Under the pieces are notes generated by a model. It searched no databases and was not told where the DNA came from. It saw nothing but the letters and a program-made list of their open reading frames with translations. DNA of 60,000 bases from Liolophura sinensis (taxonomy: Eukaryota > Mollusca > Polyplacophora > Chitonida > Chitonidae): positions 13,753,385 through 13,813,384 of the forward strand of contig NC_088295.1 in the NCBI RefSeq assembly GCF_032854445.1, given 5' to 3'. Each line of letters starts with the position of its first letter. The first letter of the stretch is position 1. The translations under genes were made by a program, and so were the position numbers. Positions 1 to 13,900 of this stretch are shown piece by piece.

Positions 1-947
1 AAACCGGCAACAAAAAACCATCGATCTTGCGAAAAATTGTAACAAGAATCAATAAAGTCTGAGCACAGAGTATGGTTCTGTTATAGTCGTTATAATCACC
101 ACCAAGTTTTTAAAGATAAAAAAACAAAATCTACGATTTTTACATATCCAGAAGACTATATCATACTATGAAAATTTTATTATTGAAAGGTACACTCATG
201 TTTTGCTAATAGTGTTAAATTTTAGGTTTTAATGAATTATACAGTTAGTTACACGGCCACATCCTACACGAAATGCTATGGCTTGGGACGGATTATCACA
301 CTGTCGCTGATAGTTTCTACCTATTGACGGAAATTAAACAAACGTCAGAATCTTAACACCGGTGATCTGAGGCAATGTGAATCAGTGATACATTTTTTGT
401 TTATTTAGTCAAATACATGTATATTCAAACTGTACTAATCTTGTTTCATGACTTTCATTACATGTTATATGACACATCATATTTGACGTCTGTGTGAAAT
501 GTATTTTACTGACATTCAGATGTATGACAGATACTGTAATTGAATAAATTACCTTGTAATTTGTGTAACTGTATATTTGCTTTATATTCCAATATTTTCA
601 TATCATTTTTCTCTTAACCACAAACTTGTGTGTTAAATTGGAAATGCGATCAAAGGGAATAATTCAGTAATAATCCAACATTATCAAGCATTTGGTTGTG
701 AGAGTTGTCTTTCCCTGAAAATATCTCAGGGGACAAAAGTCTGTAATAAATGCAGAAAAACCCATAAGAGTTATGGTTCTTAGCAGCTTTCACCAGAAGT
801 GATTTAAAACACCTGCGAACCTATAACAAATTGCTGGGATGCATTTATGACGGAAATTTAAAAAAAAGCAAATGTTTTTCTGCACTATAGCATTTTTTAC
901 ATTACTGCATTACAGTAAAGCTTAGGACTAAGTGAAATTGGCTGAGC
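1..947. other. Left flank, no gene seen
   Basis: AT-rich DNA with short random frames only. Positions 690-830 weakly resemble the duplicated segment further right. Confidence 0.6.
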
Positions 948-1028
948 CTATGTGAAACCCAGGATCATCCGTAGGCTGCTGTCAGACATTCCCACGTACG
1001 GCCAAAGAGGAAGACAGCTTGAGCTTTA
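948..1028 (-). repeat. Family-1 SINE fragment
   Basis: The reverse complement carries the body of the tRNA-derived SINE seen in full at 3034: GGCCGTACGTGGGAATGTCT then GACAGCAGCCTACGGATGAT. Head and tail are missing. Confidence 0.65.
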
Positions 1029-1330
1029 GAGACTGAGAAGCTTTATTTCTTCGTATCAAGACAAATAGAGACACCCAACGTCCACAATTATTAATTGGCC
1101 TACACAACTGATGGGATATCTTATTGTGTGCTTTGACAAATACTCAATGAAAAACCAAAAATGATACTCACAGATAATACGGGTATGTTATAAAATTAAA
1201 AACAAAAATAGAGAAACAGAAAAATAAGGTACATAAATAAATCAGAAAAAAAGGAAAAGCTAAGAAAAAATGTTATGAATGTAGGGTTATCTGACAAGAA
1301 AAAAAAATATTTTCGTTCTCAACTCTTAAT

Positions 1331-2450
1331 TGGTTTTGCCATATAAAGTTTAGTACAATATGTATAAATATTAAAATGATATTCAATCAATTCAACATTT
1401 TGTGGTATGAAAAGCAGGAAGTAATTTGATTGCTTTAAATAATGTCAACATCTCGATGAAAACGTCTTTCATTATTGCAGGTTAATAATTATACTTCGAT
1501 GAACTGGAACGCAATCAGGGGAAGAAGCTCAAAGAACAGCAATTTCTAACATTTAACATTCAGAGTTATCTTTCTTGAAAAGATTTTAAGGGAAGATAAC
1601 TGTGGGAAGAATTTAAACAGAGGAAAACACATGGCAGCTATCGTTCTTGGCAGCTTCGTGTTCACCCTAAGTGATAACGTTCTGGTATGCTAAAAAGTTC
1701 TTAAAATGAGACGAGAGGGACGAGGGTGGAGAATCTGAACCGCCCGGGAACCCGCTTTATCCACTTCCTACCGTGATTCCTGGGTAGAAAAATGCCATAT
1801 ATGTTTTTTTTTTTGGCTAACCGTACTTTCAGCTAGTTGGCATAGCGGGCATGCTAAAAAAAACAACAACTTGGTCATTGAGTTGTAGTTGAGTCTAGTA
1901 AGCTTAATGAAATCTGCAGGCATTTTAAAAAACACATGTGCATGTATATAGGCCTGTCTAAATCTAAAAAAAATTAATCAAGGGAATTAGTTTTGCCCTT
2001 TGAAGTTTAATACAACATAAAAAAAAGATTCAGATAATATTCAATCAGTTCTACATTTTTCAGGTATGAATCGAATGAAAAAATATGATTTCTTTAAATA
2101 ATGTCAGCATCTCGATGAAAATATATTATTACCAAATTCGATTTCTTTAACTAACATCAGCATATCGATGAAAATATATTATTACACATTAACTGGAACA
2201 TAATCAGGGGAGGAAAATCAAAGAAAATCAATTTCTGACATTTAACATCCAGAGTTATCTTTCTTGATAACTTTTTAAGGGGAGATAACTCTGCAAAGAA
2301 TATAAACGGAGGAAAATACTTGGCAGCTATCGTTCTTAGCAATTTGGAGTTCACCCAAAATATTTCTTTATAATGTTCTGGTATGCTTAAAAGTCTTAAA
2401 ATTAGACGAGGGACGAGGATGAGGAATCAGAAACGGTCAGGGACCCACTT
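1331..2450. repeat. Duplicated segment of about 450 bp (two copies)
   Basis: Copy A (1331-1760) and copy B (1988-2450) share long stretches such as TTTAAATAATGTCA, ATCTCGATGAAAA, AGAGTTATCTTTCTTGA and GGCAGCTATCGTTCTT, with scattered differences. A weaker third relative may lie at 690-830 (GTTCTTAGCAGCTTTCACC). No open frame runs through either copy. An old tandem duplication or a dispersed element; the family is not recognised. Confidence 0.65.
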
Positions 2451-2840
2451 TTGGTAGGCCTATAACTGGCATGCAAGAAAATAAAAATACGTGAAAACAA
2501 CTTGGTGAAATAAAACAAAGCAGACTCTGTTTGTGCTTTATACTTCTGGCTTGACACTCAACACAGTCATATCGTTCACACTGAGATGTATATAGGCCTG
2601 ATCCTATCTCCAGTCAATAACAGCTTGAGGATAACACCTGCAACGCGACAATCCTGCAGACTGATGCAAAACAGATCTTAATCCTGAATGGCCCACAGCT
2701 TAATCTCACGTGATCTGGCGTACTCATCTTGAGTTCGGTATACAGCACACAGAACAGCTTCTCCAGTAGGTTATAGGCTAGGCCTATATACACGTGCGTG
2801 TACAGCTGGGCCTATATACAAAAGTGGAATTGGAGCCCCG

Positions 2841-3030
2841 ACCGTGTCCAAGGTGGTTAGCGTGCCACCGTGGCGCAATGACCAGGAGCCTCTCGCCAAT
2901 GCGTTCTGTGTGAGTTCAAGTCAAGCTCATGTTGGCTTCTTCTCCGGCCTTATGCATTAAGAAGGCCGTGGAGCAACCTGTGGATGGTACGTCGCGGGTT
3001 TCCCCACGGGTCTGCGCGTAATGCTGGTAA
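2841..3030 (+). repeat. Family-1 SINE, truncated, head-to-tail with next
   Basis: Carries GGTTAGCGTGCCACCGTGGC, CAATGACCAGGAGCCTCTCG and GTGAGTTCAAGTC, then the GCAACCTGTGGATGGT body. It stops at TAATGCTGG, and a second copy follows directly. Confidence 0.75.
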
Positions 3031-3033
3031 TGC

Positions 3034-3292
3034 TCCGTGGCTCAGTCGGTTAGCGCGCTAACGCAGCGTAATGACTCAGTAGTCTCTCACCAATGCGGTC
3101 GCTGTGAGTTCAAGTCCAGCTCATGTTGGCTTCCTCTCCAGCCGTACGTGGGCAGGTCTGACAGCAACCTGCGGATGGTCGTGGGTTTCCCCAGGGCTCT
3201 GTCCGGTTTCCACCCACCATAATGCTGGCCGCCGTCGTATAAGTAAAATATTGTTGAGTACGGCGTAAAACACCAATGAAATAAATAAATAA
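3034..3292 (+). repeat. Family-1 tRNA-derived SINE, near full length
   Basis: Best copy in the window. The tRNA-like head has an A-box-like TGGCTCAGTCGGTTAGCGCG and a B-box-like GAGTTCAAGTCC. The body contains GCAACCTGCGGATGGTCGTG, the 3' part TTGAGTACGGCGTAAAACAC, and an (AAAT)n tail. It is not a functional tRNA gene. Several longer frames over it are chance. Confidence 0.85.
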
Positions 3293-3379
3293 CACATGGG
3301 AAAGTTCCGAAGATCGGTGCAGTACGCCGAGCAGTCCTCCAATCGTAAAACCTGGGACTATTAGGGCCTATGTGTAAAA

Positions 3380-3450
3380 CTGACCGCCATCGTATACGTG
3401 AAAAATTCTTTAGTATGGCTAATAACAACAATCAGATAAAACAATAAGCA
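3380..3450 (+). repeat. Family-1 SINE tail fragment
   Basis: CTGACCGCCATCGTATACGT then AAATTCTTTAGTATGGC match the SINE 3' part with changes. Confidence 0.55.
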
Positions 3451-4696
3451 TAAAGATATTGTGGAATCTAATAAATAGGCCCATACATACTTGCACATGA
3501 GACATATGGCAGCTCACTTACTTTCTCTCTATCCACCCATGTGTGTGAGTTACCATGGTGTAACAACAAGCAGTTTACATATCAGTGTGGAAATGGATCC
3601 TGCATGTACGACACAAAGTAACATAAATATGAAAATAGCTAGTAAAAAATCTCACATGTGTCGTTTGCATCTTGCGCGTGCCGATTAGAACAAATTTAAA
3701 TGTCGCTATAGCTGATGCGAGATTGATTTGTTTGATCAGATCGTATATTATTTATACCCAGCGTCATTGGTGGGTGATGTCCGTAGGGAAACGTCATGCA
3801 CCATGTAGATATGGCGCTTAGTTGCTAGGTTCTGACGTCTAAAAGATAAAGTTAGAGGGACAAACTCTCCATCTATAACCCATGCAGACCTGTTATTTTT
3901 TGATCGCCCGACATAAGACACTGAACGTCGAGACGAGTACGTGCATGGTAACATTGGGGGTAAGTCTCATTTTCGAAATGTACATGTACATTTATTCATG
4001 AGAGAAGAAATATATTATTTAGCCTTAGTGATAATTACAAATTATACTGAAAGTGTAGGTAACCTTAGTGTACAGTGTTTGGACTGGTGTCGCCACCTTT
4101 GGTTTGTGTTATAGGCCCTACGGTTCCCGTTCTCCCATGCAATCGATGCGGCATTATTTAGCGGGCATTTTATTACGGATCCACACACACACACACACAT
4201 ACATACGCGCCTTTAATTAAACGGCGCCCTCCAACTGCCGGTCTGTGCTCCGGCGACTTCCGCGCTCTCCATCCACGTAGGCCTAGGCTCTCTGCTAAGT
4301 CGCCGTTTAAAATGAACGCTATCAGCCACCACATAGAGACGTACGGGTATTTAACAGGAGATTAATTATTAATTTTTTATTGCCTGATATTAGTCTGATA
4401 AAAATCAGGTGCCATCGGTCCTTACAAGTCCTTGGACATGCACAGCCTTGAAACATTTAATAAATATCAATCACTCTGCACTTTTTATTTGTCTATTAAG
4501 TCACAGGCGTGTCAAAATTATACAAAGCTTTCAAGTTAGAAAATAGAAATCGTCAGATTCGTTCTCGCGACCTCACAGTATCGCAAAAGTAAATAATTTT
4601 TTACATTTTATTGTTTTAATTTATTTGTAGAAAAGATGTAGTTTAAATGTTTATGTTTCTTACTGTTGGACCTTTATTTTTATCTACATGTAGCCC
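3451..4696. other. Region upstream of ADSL
   Basis: No gene seen. Contains (CA)9 at 4182-4199 and a CpG-richer patch at 4205-4330 flanked by a 10-bp inverted pair, TTAAACGGCG (4217-4226) and CGCCGTTTAA (4301-4310). The patch could be promoter DNA or a tiny inverted-repeat element. The ADSL promoter probably lies within this region. Confidence 0.45.
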
Positions 4697-4933
4697 ATGA
4701 ATCGCAAAAAGTGGAATAACGACAGCCAAAAATTGGTGTCGCCCAAGTCAACTGAGATGATGGCGGCAAATACACACATGATGGGAGACATCGAAGTTCA
4801 AGAAGAGTTCATGAAGTACCGATCTCCGTTAACATCCCGATATGCCAGTGAGGAGATGGCATTTAATTTCAGTGAGAGAAAGAAGTTTGTTACTTGGAGA
4901 AGACTGTGGACATGGTTGGCAAAGGCTGAAAAG
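4697..4933 (+). CDS. ADSL: ADSL coding exon 1
   Basis: Ends AAG|GTATAA, phase 0. Holds the conserved N-terminal block [11 protein letters not shown], then [19 protein letters not shown]. The roughly 21 residues before the Met at 4760 are unlike other ADSL N-termini I know and may be 5' UTR. Confidence 0.93.
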
Positions 4934-7900
4934 GTATAACGTGGCTGCCGGCGTGTGATTCAGGCACGTGCTGTTGTTGTTGTTGTAGTGTCTCAGCTGT
5001 CAAACGTTATTTTGCAGGTTTGCTGTAATGAAGACTGTGCTGCATGCCATGGGTTTACCACTAAGCAGAAGTATATATGTCTTCTTAGGTCGATTTAGCA
5101 CGCCAGTGCAACACAATGACCAGGAACATCTCACCAATGTGGTCACTGTGAGTTCAAGTCCAGCTCATGTCCGTAAGTGGGAAGGTTTGAAGCAACCAGC
5201 AGATGGTCGTGGAGATTTCCTCCCGCCATAATGCTCAGTTCGCCTTTGTATATTTGAAATATTCTTGAGTATGGTGTGAAACAACAATGAAAAATAAATA
5301 AATATATTTGAATAATTCTTTCGAATGTTATACAAGATTGTTTCATATGGTTTTAAGGAAAATGAAGAAAGGTGTACCAAAGCTAATGAAAGCAAAAATT
5401 TTCATTTTTGAGGCATTTGTTAATTGTTAAAGACCTGTCTACTTTATGAATATTTTCCATCAGTGGTCATGAATGATTGGAAATCAATTCATCGATGAAT
5501 ACACTTTGAACACGGGACCAGTTTAGTGCCCCCATTTCAGGCTCTCCCCAGACAAAAACTTTTTGGGCTGATCGCAGGGGCCTTAAGGAAACCATACACT
5601 GTAAAAGCCATTTTATGCCCCAAGAGTGAGTGAGTGAGTGCTTGGGGTTTAACGTCGTACTCAACAATTTTTTAGTCATATGACGACAAAGTAATCCTTA
5701 TGGTGCATGTACGTGTAATGTGCCTCCTTGTTGCAGGATGGATTTCCACCACTGTTTTATTTAGTGCTGCTTCACTGAGACGACTTACCGAAGGCAAGTA
5801 AGTCGCCCCGCCAGAGCCATTATACTGATACGGGTCAACCAGTCGTTGCACTATCCCCTTCATGCTGAACGCCAAGTGAGGAAGTTACAACTTCCTCTTT
5901 TAAAGTCTTAGGTATGACTCGATCAAGAATTGATCCTGGATCTACCGGTCCCGAAGCGGACGCTCTACCAACTGTGCTATCCAGGCTGGTATATGCCCCA
6001 AGAAGAAAGCTCAGAAGCTTTTTTACATGTTAGGCAACATAGCTCCACAATAAAAAGTATTTGTGTTATGATCCTTTAATGCGATAAAAGCTTACTGTTG
6101 AGAACAGACTGGTAATTTGTTTTATGGACTGTTTTATGGTTCAAAGGTGAACTTTAAGTAAGGATGAAGGTGTGTGTTCTCATTTTAATTGAACAGTCAG
6201 CTCCATGTAATCAATCAGCTGTTTTCTCTCCAGACTCTAGGTTTGGACATAACAGACGAGCAGATAGCACAAATGGAAACCAACCTGGAGAATATTGACT
6301 TCAGCTACGCTGCCGCTGAAGAGAAGAAAGTCCGCCATGATGTCATGGCTCACATCCACACCTTTGGGAAGTGCTGCCCCAAAGCGGAACCAATCATCCA
6401 CTTGGGTGCCACGTCAGCCTATGTTGGAGATAACACTGTAAGGGTACAGCCACACAGCAGTATCAAACGACAGATGGAGTAGAACTTTGACAGAACTGAG
6501 ACTTAAATAATTAAATCATAAAACAAGCTGTTTAGTTTCAAGAAACTTGGTTTGTACAGGAATTATCTCTCTTTATTTGGCTAAAATATCTGGGTTTCAC
6601 CCACAACAGTTTTCTCTCACTACTACAGTTTTCTTGAATGAGGAAGAGGTTTCAAACCTTGTTTCATTTAAATAATGTTATGATTAGACATTTGATGTGA
6701 TAAAGATATGGTATCTTTGAGATTAGAACACATTGTGGCTCTTAATTGTTGATTGGTCCACATATGTATAAGTGATGATGCACAATTCTGGTACGTCTGC
6801 CATGTAGAGCTGACAAATCATTGTATTGCAATAAACAATATATTTGTGCATAGCTAGGGAGCTGATGCTGAGGTTAAGTATCAATGGTTATGAGGAGGGG
6901 GGGTGTTCCACCGTTATTCTGTCAAGTATTCTAGACATGTTGACTGCATATATCTGACCGTATGTGCAGTGAATTTTTTCAAGCGACCCAACACTGTTGT
7001 CGAAGAGTAATATTATAGTATTCAGCAGGGTCATTCCAACCACTGGGAGGAAAGGTTGGTACCAGACTGTTTAAATGTATGCAAACAAACTATATGACTT
7101 CATCAACATGAAGCCATACAATGGATATGTAGGTCTTCATATTAAACTTGAGGGCGGATTACTTACACTTGCTGACAGATCTATGTACACTTAGCAAACA
7201 ATGAAAAGCAACAGCAAAATTTTACATACACATGTTAATTTTATTTGCTTTAATTTTCCATCAAAATTTTGACAATCATGTCCAGTCAGAAATGTCCAGT
7301 CTTTATCATTTTATGTGGCAAATAAAAAAGTCGTTTCCAGTGCCCACAGAAACACCCTACCTCTTTTTCCAGTGTTTGTAAGGCACAATGGGCGCATGAT
7401 TATCTCGTGACAAGGGCAAGTAAGTGTCAGAAATATCCAAGCCCGCAGGACTTCTTCCCGGGCAATATGTTGTCAGCAACGGCGTAAAGCAGTTGATCAA
7501 GCCGAGAGTCCGCAGCTGGTAACTTCCTTAGTATGGTACTGGTATACATGTAGACAGTTCGCTGAGTGCATTCACCACTTCTGACTGCCTGCCATAACTT
7601 CTTGCGTAGCGCTTGTCACCTTGATAACTAAATGTCCCGTTCATGATTGCCGTCTGTTGATTTCTTCTTAGTTTTATTTCCATATCTCAACACTCCTGAC
7701 TGAAATCTTCGCGCGAAGACTTACTTTCGGAATGTCTGAAATTCATCCAACAACCAGCGAAATGCAGTATTCTCATTGGTTCTTGATGTGTGCACCCTGT
7801 AGTTCTTTTAAGTGGACTCTTCCATGGAACGATTCAAGCAAGGGAAGTGTAATCAAAATAATAGGCATCAGTTTGAAAAGACAAAGGGAGCAAAAACTGA

Positions 7901-10900
7901 AAATTGGTGTAAAGTACACGTGAAACGGTGCTGTGTGAGAATAGAAATAAATTCATTTACTGCATATACATTGTGATAACTGCAGTAAAAAAAACAAAGT
8001 TTTCATTGTTTAAGTCTGTAACATGCTCCATGTTGTCCAGTGCCCCATATGTAACATTCATATTTAAATTGGGTTTCATCAGGTACCTGATGAGGCACAG
8101 TGCGTTCCCTGGTTTCTTGCAGTTACAAAACTTCCTTTTGTATAAGATTTTACAGTGTATATGGCTGTTATATACATTGTATAAATGATGTGATGATTTT
8201 ACTTTTTATTCATATGTTGAAGGACTTGATTGTGATGAGAGATGGATTTGATATCCTCTTGCCTAAGGTATGTCAGTGTGATAAGACACCACCAGTGTCA
8301 GCAGCTTCACAGATTTTGAAACTTTTTTTCATAATAAATCACTCTTGAGTGGAGAAGTGATCCATGATTTGTCACCTTCCAGACAATAATGTACTCAATG
8401 TAATACAATATACAGACATACCACTAGTTTCGGAGTGAGGTTTCTCGTATGGAGCAAGGCAGTTGGGACAGTTACAGAGAGAAACAATCCGAAACATGTC
8501 GGATTAGCAATAAGGAACATTTACTACTGTTGACACACGCATTAATGCTTCCTTATGGTAGCGTACCTCAACCAAGTAACCGAAATGGCGGCTGAAGTAC
8601 AGTAGACCCTGAGAACGTCCTGTTTTGTCTATTTATGTCATTGTTAAAGACTAGGCCAACCTAAGAATAAGTTATCTGATTTGTGGGAACATGTGGCTTT
8701 TACTGATATTGGCTGAGGAAGATTTAATGCACGTTGTGAACAGCAGTAAATGTTCCTCACTGTCAATCTGACACATTTGGGGCTTTAGCATTCCATGGCT
8801 TCTGTAATCACATGTGAAACATGGTGGCTTCTGTAATCATCTGTGACATACCATGGCTTCTGTAATCATTTGTGACATACCATGGCTTCTGTAATCATCT
8901 GTGACACACCATGGCTTCTGTAATCATCTGTGACACGCCATGGCTTCTGTAATCATCTGTGACACACCATGGCTTCTGTAATCATCTGTGGCATGCCATG
9001 GCTTCTGTAATCATCTGTGACATACCATGGCTTCTGTAATCATCTGTGACACACCATGGCTTCTGTAATCATTTGTGACACACCATGGCTTCTGTAATTA
9101 TCTGTGACACACCATGGCTTCTGTAATCATCTGTGGCATGCCATGGCTTCTGTAATCATCTGTGACATACCATGGCTTCTATAATCATCTGTGGCATGTC
9201 ATGGCTTATGTAATCATCTGTGACATATCATGGCTTCTGTAATCACCTGTGAAACACTGTGGCTTCTGTAATCATCTGTGACATACCATGGCTTCTGTAA
9301 TCATCTGTGACATACCATGGCTTCTGTAATCATCTATGACATATCATGGCTTCTGTAATCATCTGTCACACACCATGGCTTCTGTAATCATCTGTGACAT
9401 GCCATGGCTTCTATAATCATCTGTGACATGCCATGGCTTCTATAATCATCTGTGACATGCCATGGCCTCTGTAATCATCTGTGACATACCATGGCTTCTA
9501 TAATCATCTGTGACATACCATGGCTTCTGTAATCATCTGTGACATTCCATGGCTTCTGTAATCATCTGTGACATACCATGGCTTCTGTAATCATCTGTGA
9601 CATATCATGGCTTCTGTAATCATCTGTGACACACCATGGCTTCTGTAATCATCTGTGACATGCCATGGTTTCTATAATCATCTGTGACTTGCCATGGCTT
9701 CTGTAATATCTGTGACACGCCATGGCTTCTGTAATCATCTGTGACATGCCATGGTTTCTATAATCATCTGTGACATTCCATAGCTTCTGTAATCATCTGT
9801 AACATGCCATGGCTTCTGTAATCACCTGTGACATACCGTGGCTTCTGTAATCATCTGTGACATACCATGGCTTCTGTAATCACCTATGACATTCCATGGC
9901 TTCTGTAATCATCTGTGACATTCCATGGCTTCTGTAATCATCTGTGACATACCATGGCTTATGTAATCATCTGTGACATGACATCGCTTCTGCACTATTC
10001 TTGTGACATACAATAAGTTCTATAATCATCTGTGTCAAACCATAGCTTCTGCTGTCATCAGTAACATACCATAACTTCTGCTGTCATCAGTAACATACCC
10101 TGGCTTCTGTAACCATCTATGACATGCCCTGGCTTTTGTAACCATCTGTGAATCATTTCCATTATAAGACAGTTTTGAATACAGGATTAAACAAAGTGTT
10201 ATGACCTTATTCCTCACCTGTTTTCTGCATTCTTCGTCCACCCTAAATGGCTTTTTTTGAAACTGTTTATTAGACCCCATGTTGCAGTAAATGTCATGGT
10301 TTATAGTTGCCTAATATTTTTGACAGGTCTTATGAAACAGAAGGACTTCATTTACCTTTAGCAGTAAAAGAGTACAAACCCCTATTGTTTATCCCAGGCA
10401 CTGGCCACTTTCAAATACATGTAAGAGAAAATTTCTTGAGTATGGCATTAAGCAAGAATCCAATAAATAAATGTTTGGAAGAGAAAGGTATTTCATTTCC
10501 TGATTATGAAAGTTGTTTGTTTCAGGTTGCTCGCTGTATCCATAGACTTGCTACATTTGCTGCTGAACATAAAGCTGTACCTTGTCTGGCTTACACCCAT
10601 CTGCAGTAAGTCACAGGCTTGCTCTCTTCGCTGTACGCTGTAGTAGAGTGAATGAGTGAGTGCTTGGGGTTTAACGTCGTACTCAACAATTTTTCAGTCA
10701 TATGACGACGAAGGAATCCTTAGGGTGCATGTACGTGTAATGTGCCTCCTTGTTGCAGGACAGATTTCCACTGCTCTTTTATTTAGTGCTGCTTCACTGA
10801 GACGACTTGAAGCCATTATACTTATACGGGTCAACCAGCACTACCCATTCATGCTGAACGCCAAGCGAGGAAGTTACAACTTCCTCTTTTAAAGTCTTAG

Positions 10901-13900
10901 GTATGACTCGATCAAGGATTGATCCTGGATCTACCGGTCCCGAAGTGAACGCTCTACCAACTGTGCTATCCGGGCCGGTCCCTTGTAGTAGAAGGACGGG
11001 ATACAGGTGTATGGTTTTGAATGTGTGATCTCTATTACATGTGGATTACTCGCTAAAAAGGCAGTGAGTTACACCTTGTCAAAGAAAATGAAAGTTACGC
11101 ATGACCCTTTGGTTGTAATTGGATTTATGTTGGTTACATAGCACTTCAGTAAATATGAAGTCAATATTTAACCCTGAATATTTAGAATTCTCATCTGAAA
11201 AAGCTGTGTACAGTCTCTGGACAGAGGTGTTCTCTGCAGATATTTATATTAGCTCATGTGGAATATTAGTGAAATATTACCCTCAAAAACTTGATAATAA
11301 GATAACTCAAGATGTATATGGTCAGTGCCTTTAACAAACATTTATACTTTGTTCATATCTGAATCCTTGCCCTTTTTAAATTGTCAAGTCTGGTTGTTAA
11401 AATGAAGTTTTCCTGTCCAGTTATATGAATTTGGATCAGGCAGCAAATTATCTTCTTCATATTCTCTGGTCCCACTACTTTAAGCCATGTGAATAGAAAG
11501 ATCTCCTATCCTTAACTTTTAGACCTGCTCAGTTAACAACGGTGGGGAAGCGTGCATGTCTGTGGATACAGGAGCTGTTGATGGACCTGAGGAACCTGGA
11601 GCGGGCACGGGACGACCTCAGGTTTAGAGGGGTCAAGGGCACCACTGGCACCCAGGCAAGCTTTCTGGCCCTCTTTAATGGGGATGGGGACAAGGTGAGT
11701 GTGATCAGAGCATGTGCTGTTCATTTGGGTTTTGCTCATCAGCCTTGTAGGAGTTTTATCATGAACTTGAAAAGCGTTCGCCACACACTTTCTGCACATG
11801 TTGGTGCAAAATAATATGTATGTTTCAAGACAATTGAAATTCTAACATACCTCCAAAAGCTTTAACACTAAAGGCGGTGGTGAGGGAAGTGTGATCAACT
11901 TGATAATCTACATACAGTTGCTGTCCTCGTCATGGACGCTGGGACAGTTCCATTTCGCTAATAAAATTGGTGGCTGGGTTGAGCTCTCAGAACATACAGC
12001 TAATTTTACAGCTCACATTTTCTGTGGATGAAGGTAGTGTGAATTTACATATAATTGGTCAGGCAGTTAAGTTCAAAGGTGAAATATTTACCATTACGAA
12101 CTTTATGTGGCCGATAGCCACTTACCCTGCGTATGATATATGAAGAGGTGGCATCAAACAAATAACCAGTCCAAACAGTGAATTGCTGGTATTACAACCA
12201 AGCACTCAGAGTGGACAGCTTATGCATAATGGTGGCAGTCATCTCCAGTGACTGACCACCGAAACGAGTCCAGCCTGAGGAGTTACATACAGAGGCCGTC
12301 TGAAAAAGAACGCTGCTCTTTGAGCAATGATTTACACTCAGCTGTTGTTTCCTCCCAGTCGTCGGATGCCTCTGTGACTTTTGCCAGTGCGCCTGGTTCC
12401 ATAGCTACCGTCACCCAGACACAAAGTGTGATCCAGTTTGAAGAAGTTGATGGCCTGAGTTTGCGGAAAACAGCTCCGTATGTTCATCAAATTCTCAGCA
12501 TTTCAGTACCATCTCAGGAAGCATCTTCCATTTCAGCTTGAACTAAATTTTCAGGTTTCTCCATGAAATAAATCGTTCACTTCGGACAGTTTTTTTATTA
12601 GTTTGACTTCAGTTCCTTAAAAGCATCATTCCTCTGTTGTTGCAAACTGCTATGTTGAAATGTAGAGCTTGAACTGAAATGGAGAGATGCTAGCGAGAAA
12701 TGTGCATTTATTGGGTGATTTATTTCCCACCCAGTCAATTGGCATGGGCTTGCCCACAATCATACTAACACAACCTAGAGAGCGGTTGTTTTCAGTGTTA
12801 TTTCCCCCCCCCCCCCCCCCCCCCCCAAATGGCCCCATTATTTCATGCTGGTATGTGAGAATAGAAGTAAAATGTAGTTTACCATCTTCAAATCACCTAG
12901 ATAATGCACAGCAGATGGGAGTTGTCCACTGTTTGAGAACTTGGGAGACCTGCAGAGCTCTCAAACAGTGGACAACTCCCTCCTGCTGTGCATTGTCTGA
13001 GTGATTTGAACATGTCACACTATGCTTTTTTTCTTGATTCATAAGTCAAAAGCAAGGTGAGAATAGTTTTTTTCAGCCATTTCTTGTGTAATGCAGTGTG
13101 CATTGCTAAATCATGGATCTTTAAAAAAAAAAAACAAGGAAACCCACGACCATCAGCAGGCTTCTGCCAGACCTTCCCATGTACGACCGAAGAGCAAGCC
13201 AACATGAACTGAATTTAAACTCATAGTGACTGCATTGGTGAGGGCTCCTGGGTCATTGCACCACGCTGGTGTACTAACCACGTGTGAAGAGATGAAAATG
13301 TTGAAGTTTGGATCAGTCGTTGTAAAGTAACAATCATTGTGGCCTGCTAGCTGTGGCTGTGGATTTTTAGGTACAGTGTGGTTTTCTGAATTATTACCAC
13401 CCTTAAGGCCTTTAAGGTCTGAAAGGCTGTAAAGTTTTTGCATTTCTACAAGCCTGGATGTATTCCAGGAGGACCCACCAATCTTCAAGTTGCTGAGTTA
13501 CAGGAACACATGGCATTGTCACAGGTTGTTTAACTGAGTTATGGGAACTCATGGCATTGTCACGGGTTGTTTAACTGAGTTACAGGAACACATGGCATTG
13601 TCACAGGTTGTTTAACTGAGTTATGGGAACTCATGGCATTGTCACGGGTTGTTTAACTGAGTTACAGGAACACATGGCATTGTCACAGGTTGTTTAACTG
13701 ATTTATGGGAACACATGGCTTTGTCACAGGTTGTTTAACTGAGTTATGGGAACACATGGCATTGTCACGGGTTGTTTAACTGAGTTATGGGAACACATGG
13801 CATTGTCACAGGTTGTTTAACTGAGTTATGGGAACTCATGGCATTCACATGATTCACTTCTAGGGAAACGTGCTGAATAACTGTCACTGATCATATAAAG

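Noticed and set aside
3036-3110. tRNA gene
   Set aside because: Only A- and B-box-like parts of a SINE head; no foldable cloverleaf, and the sequence continues into the SINE body.
5930-5990. tRNA gene on the minus strand
   Set aside because: The same head occurs with the same body and ACTC tail at 10920 and 45868, so it is a SINE.
8791-10151. Possible CRISPR-like array of 29-bp units
   Set aside because: There are no distinct spacers; units are directly tandem, and the host is an animal genome.
4072-12180. Inverted words CAGTGTTTGGACTGGT and ACCAGTCCAAACAGTG 8 kb apart
   Set aside because: Only about 15 of 16 bases agree, with little similarity beyond and ADSL exons between; probably separate element remnants or chance.
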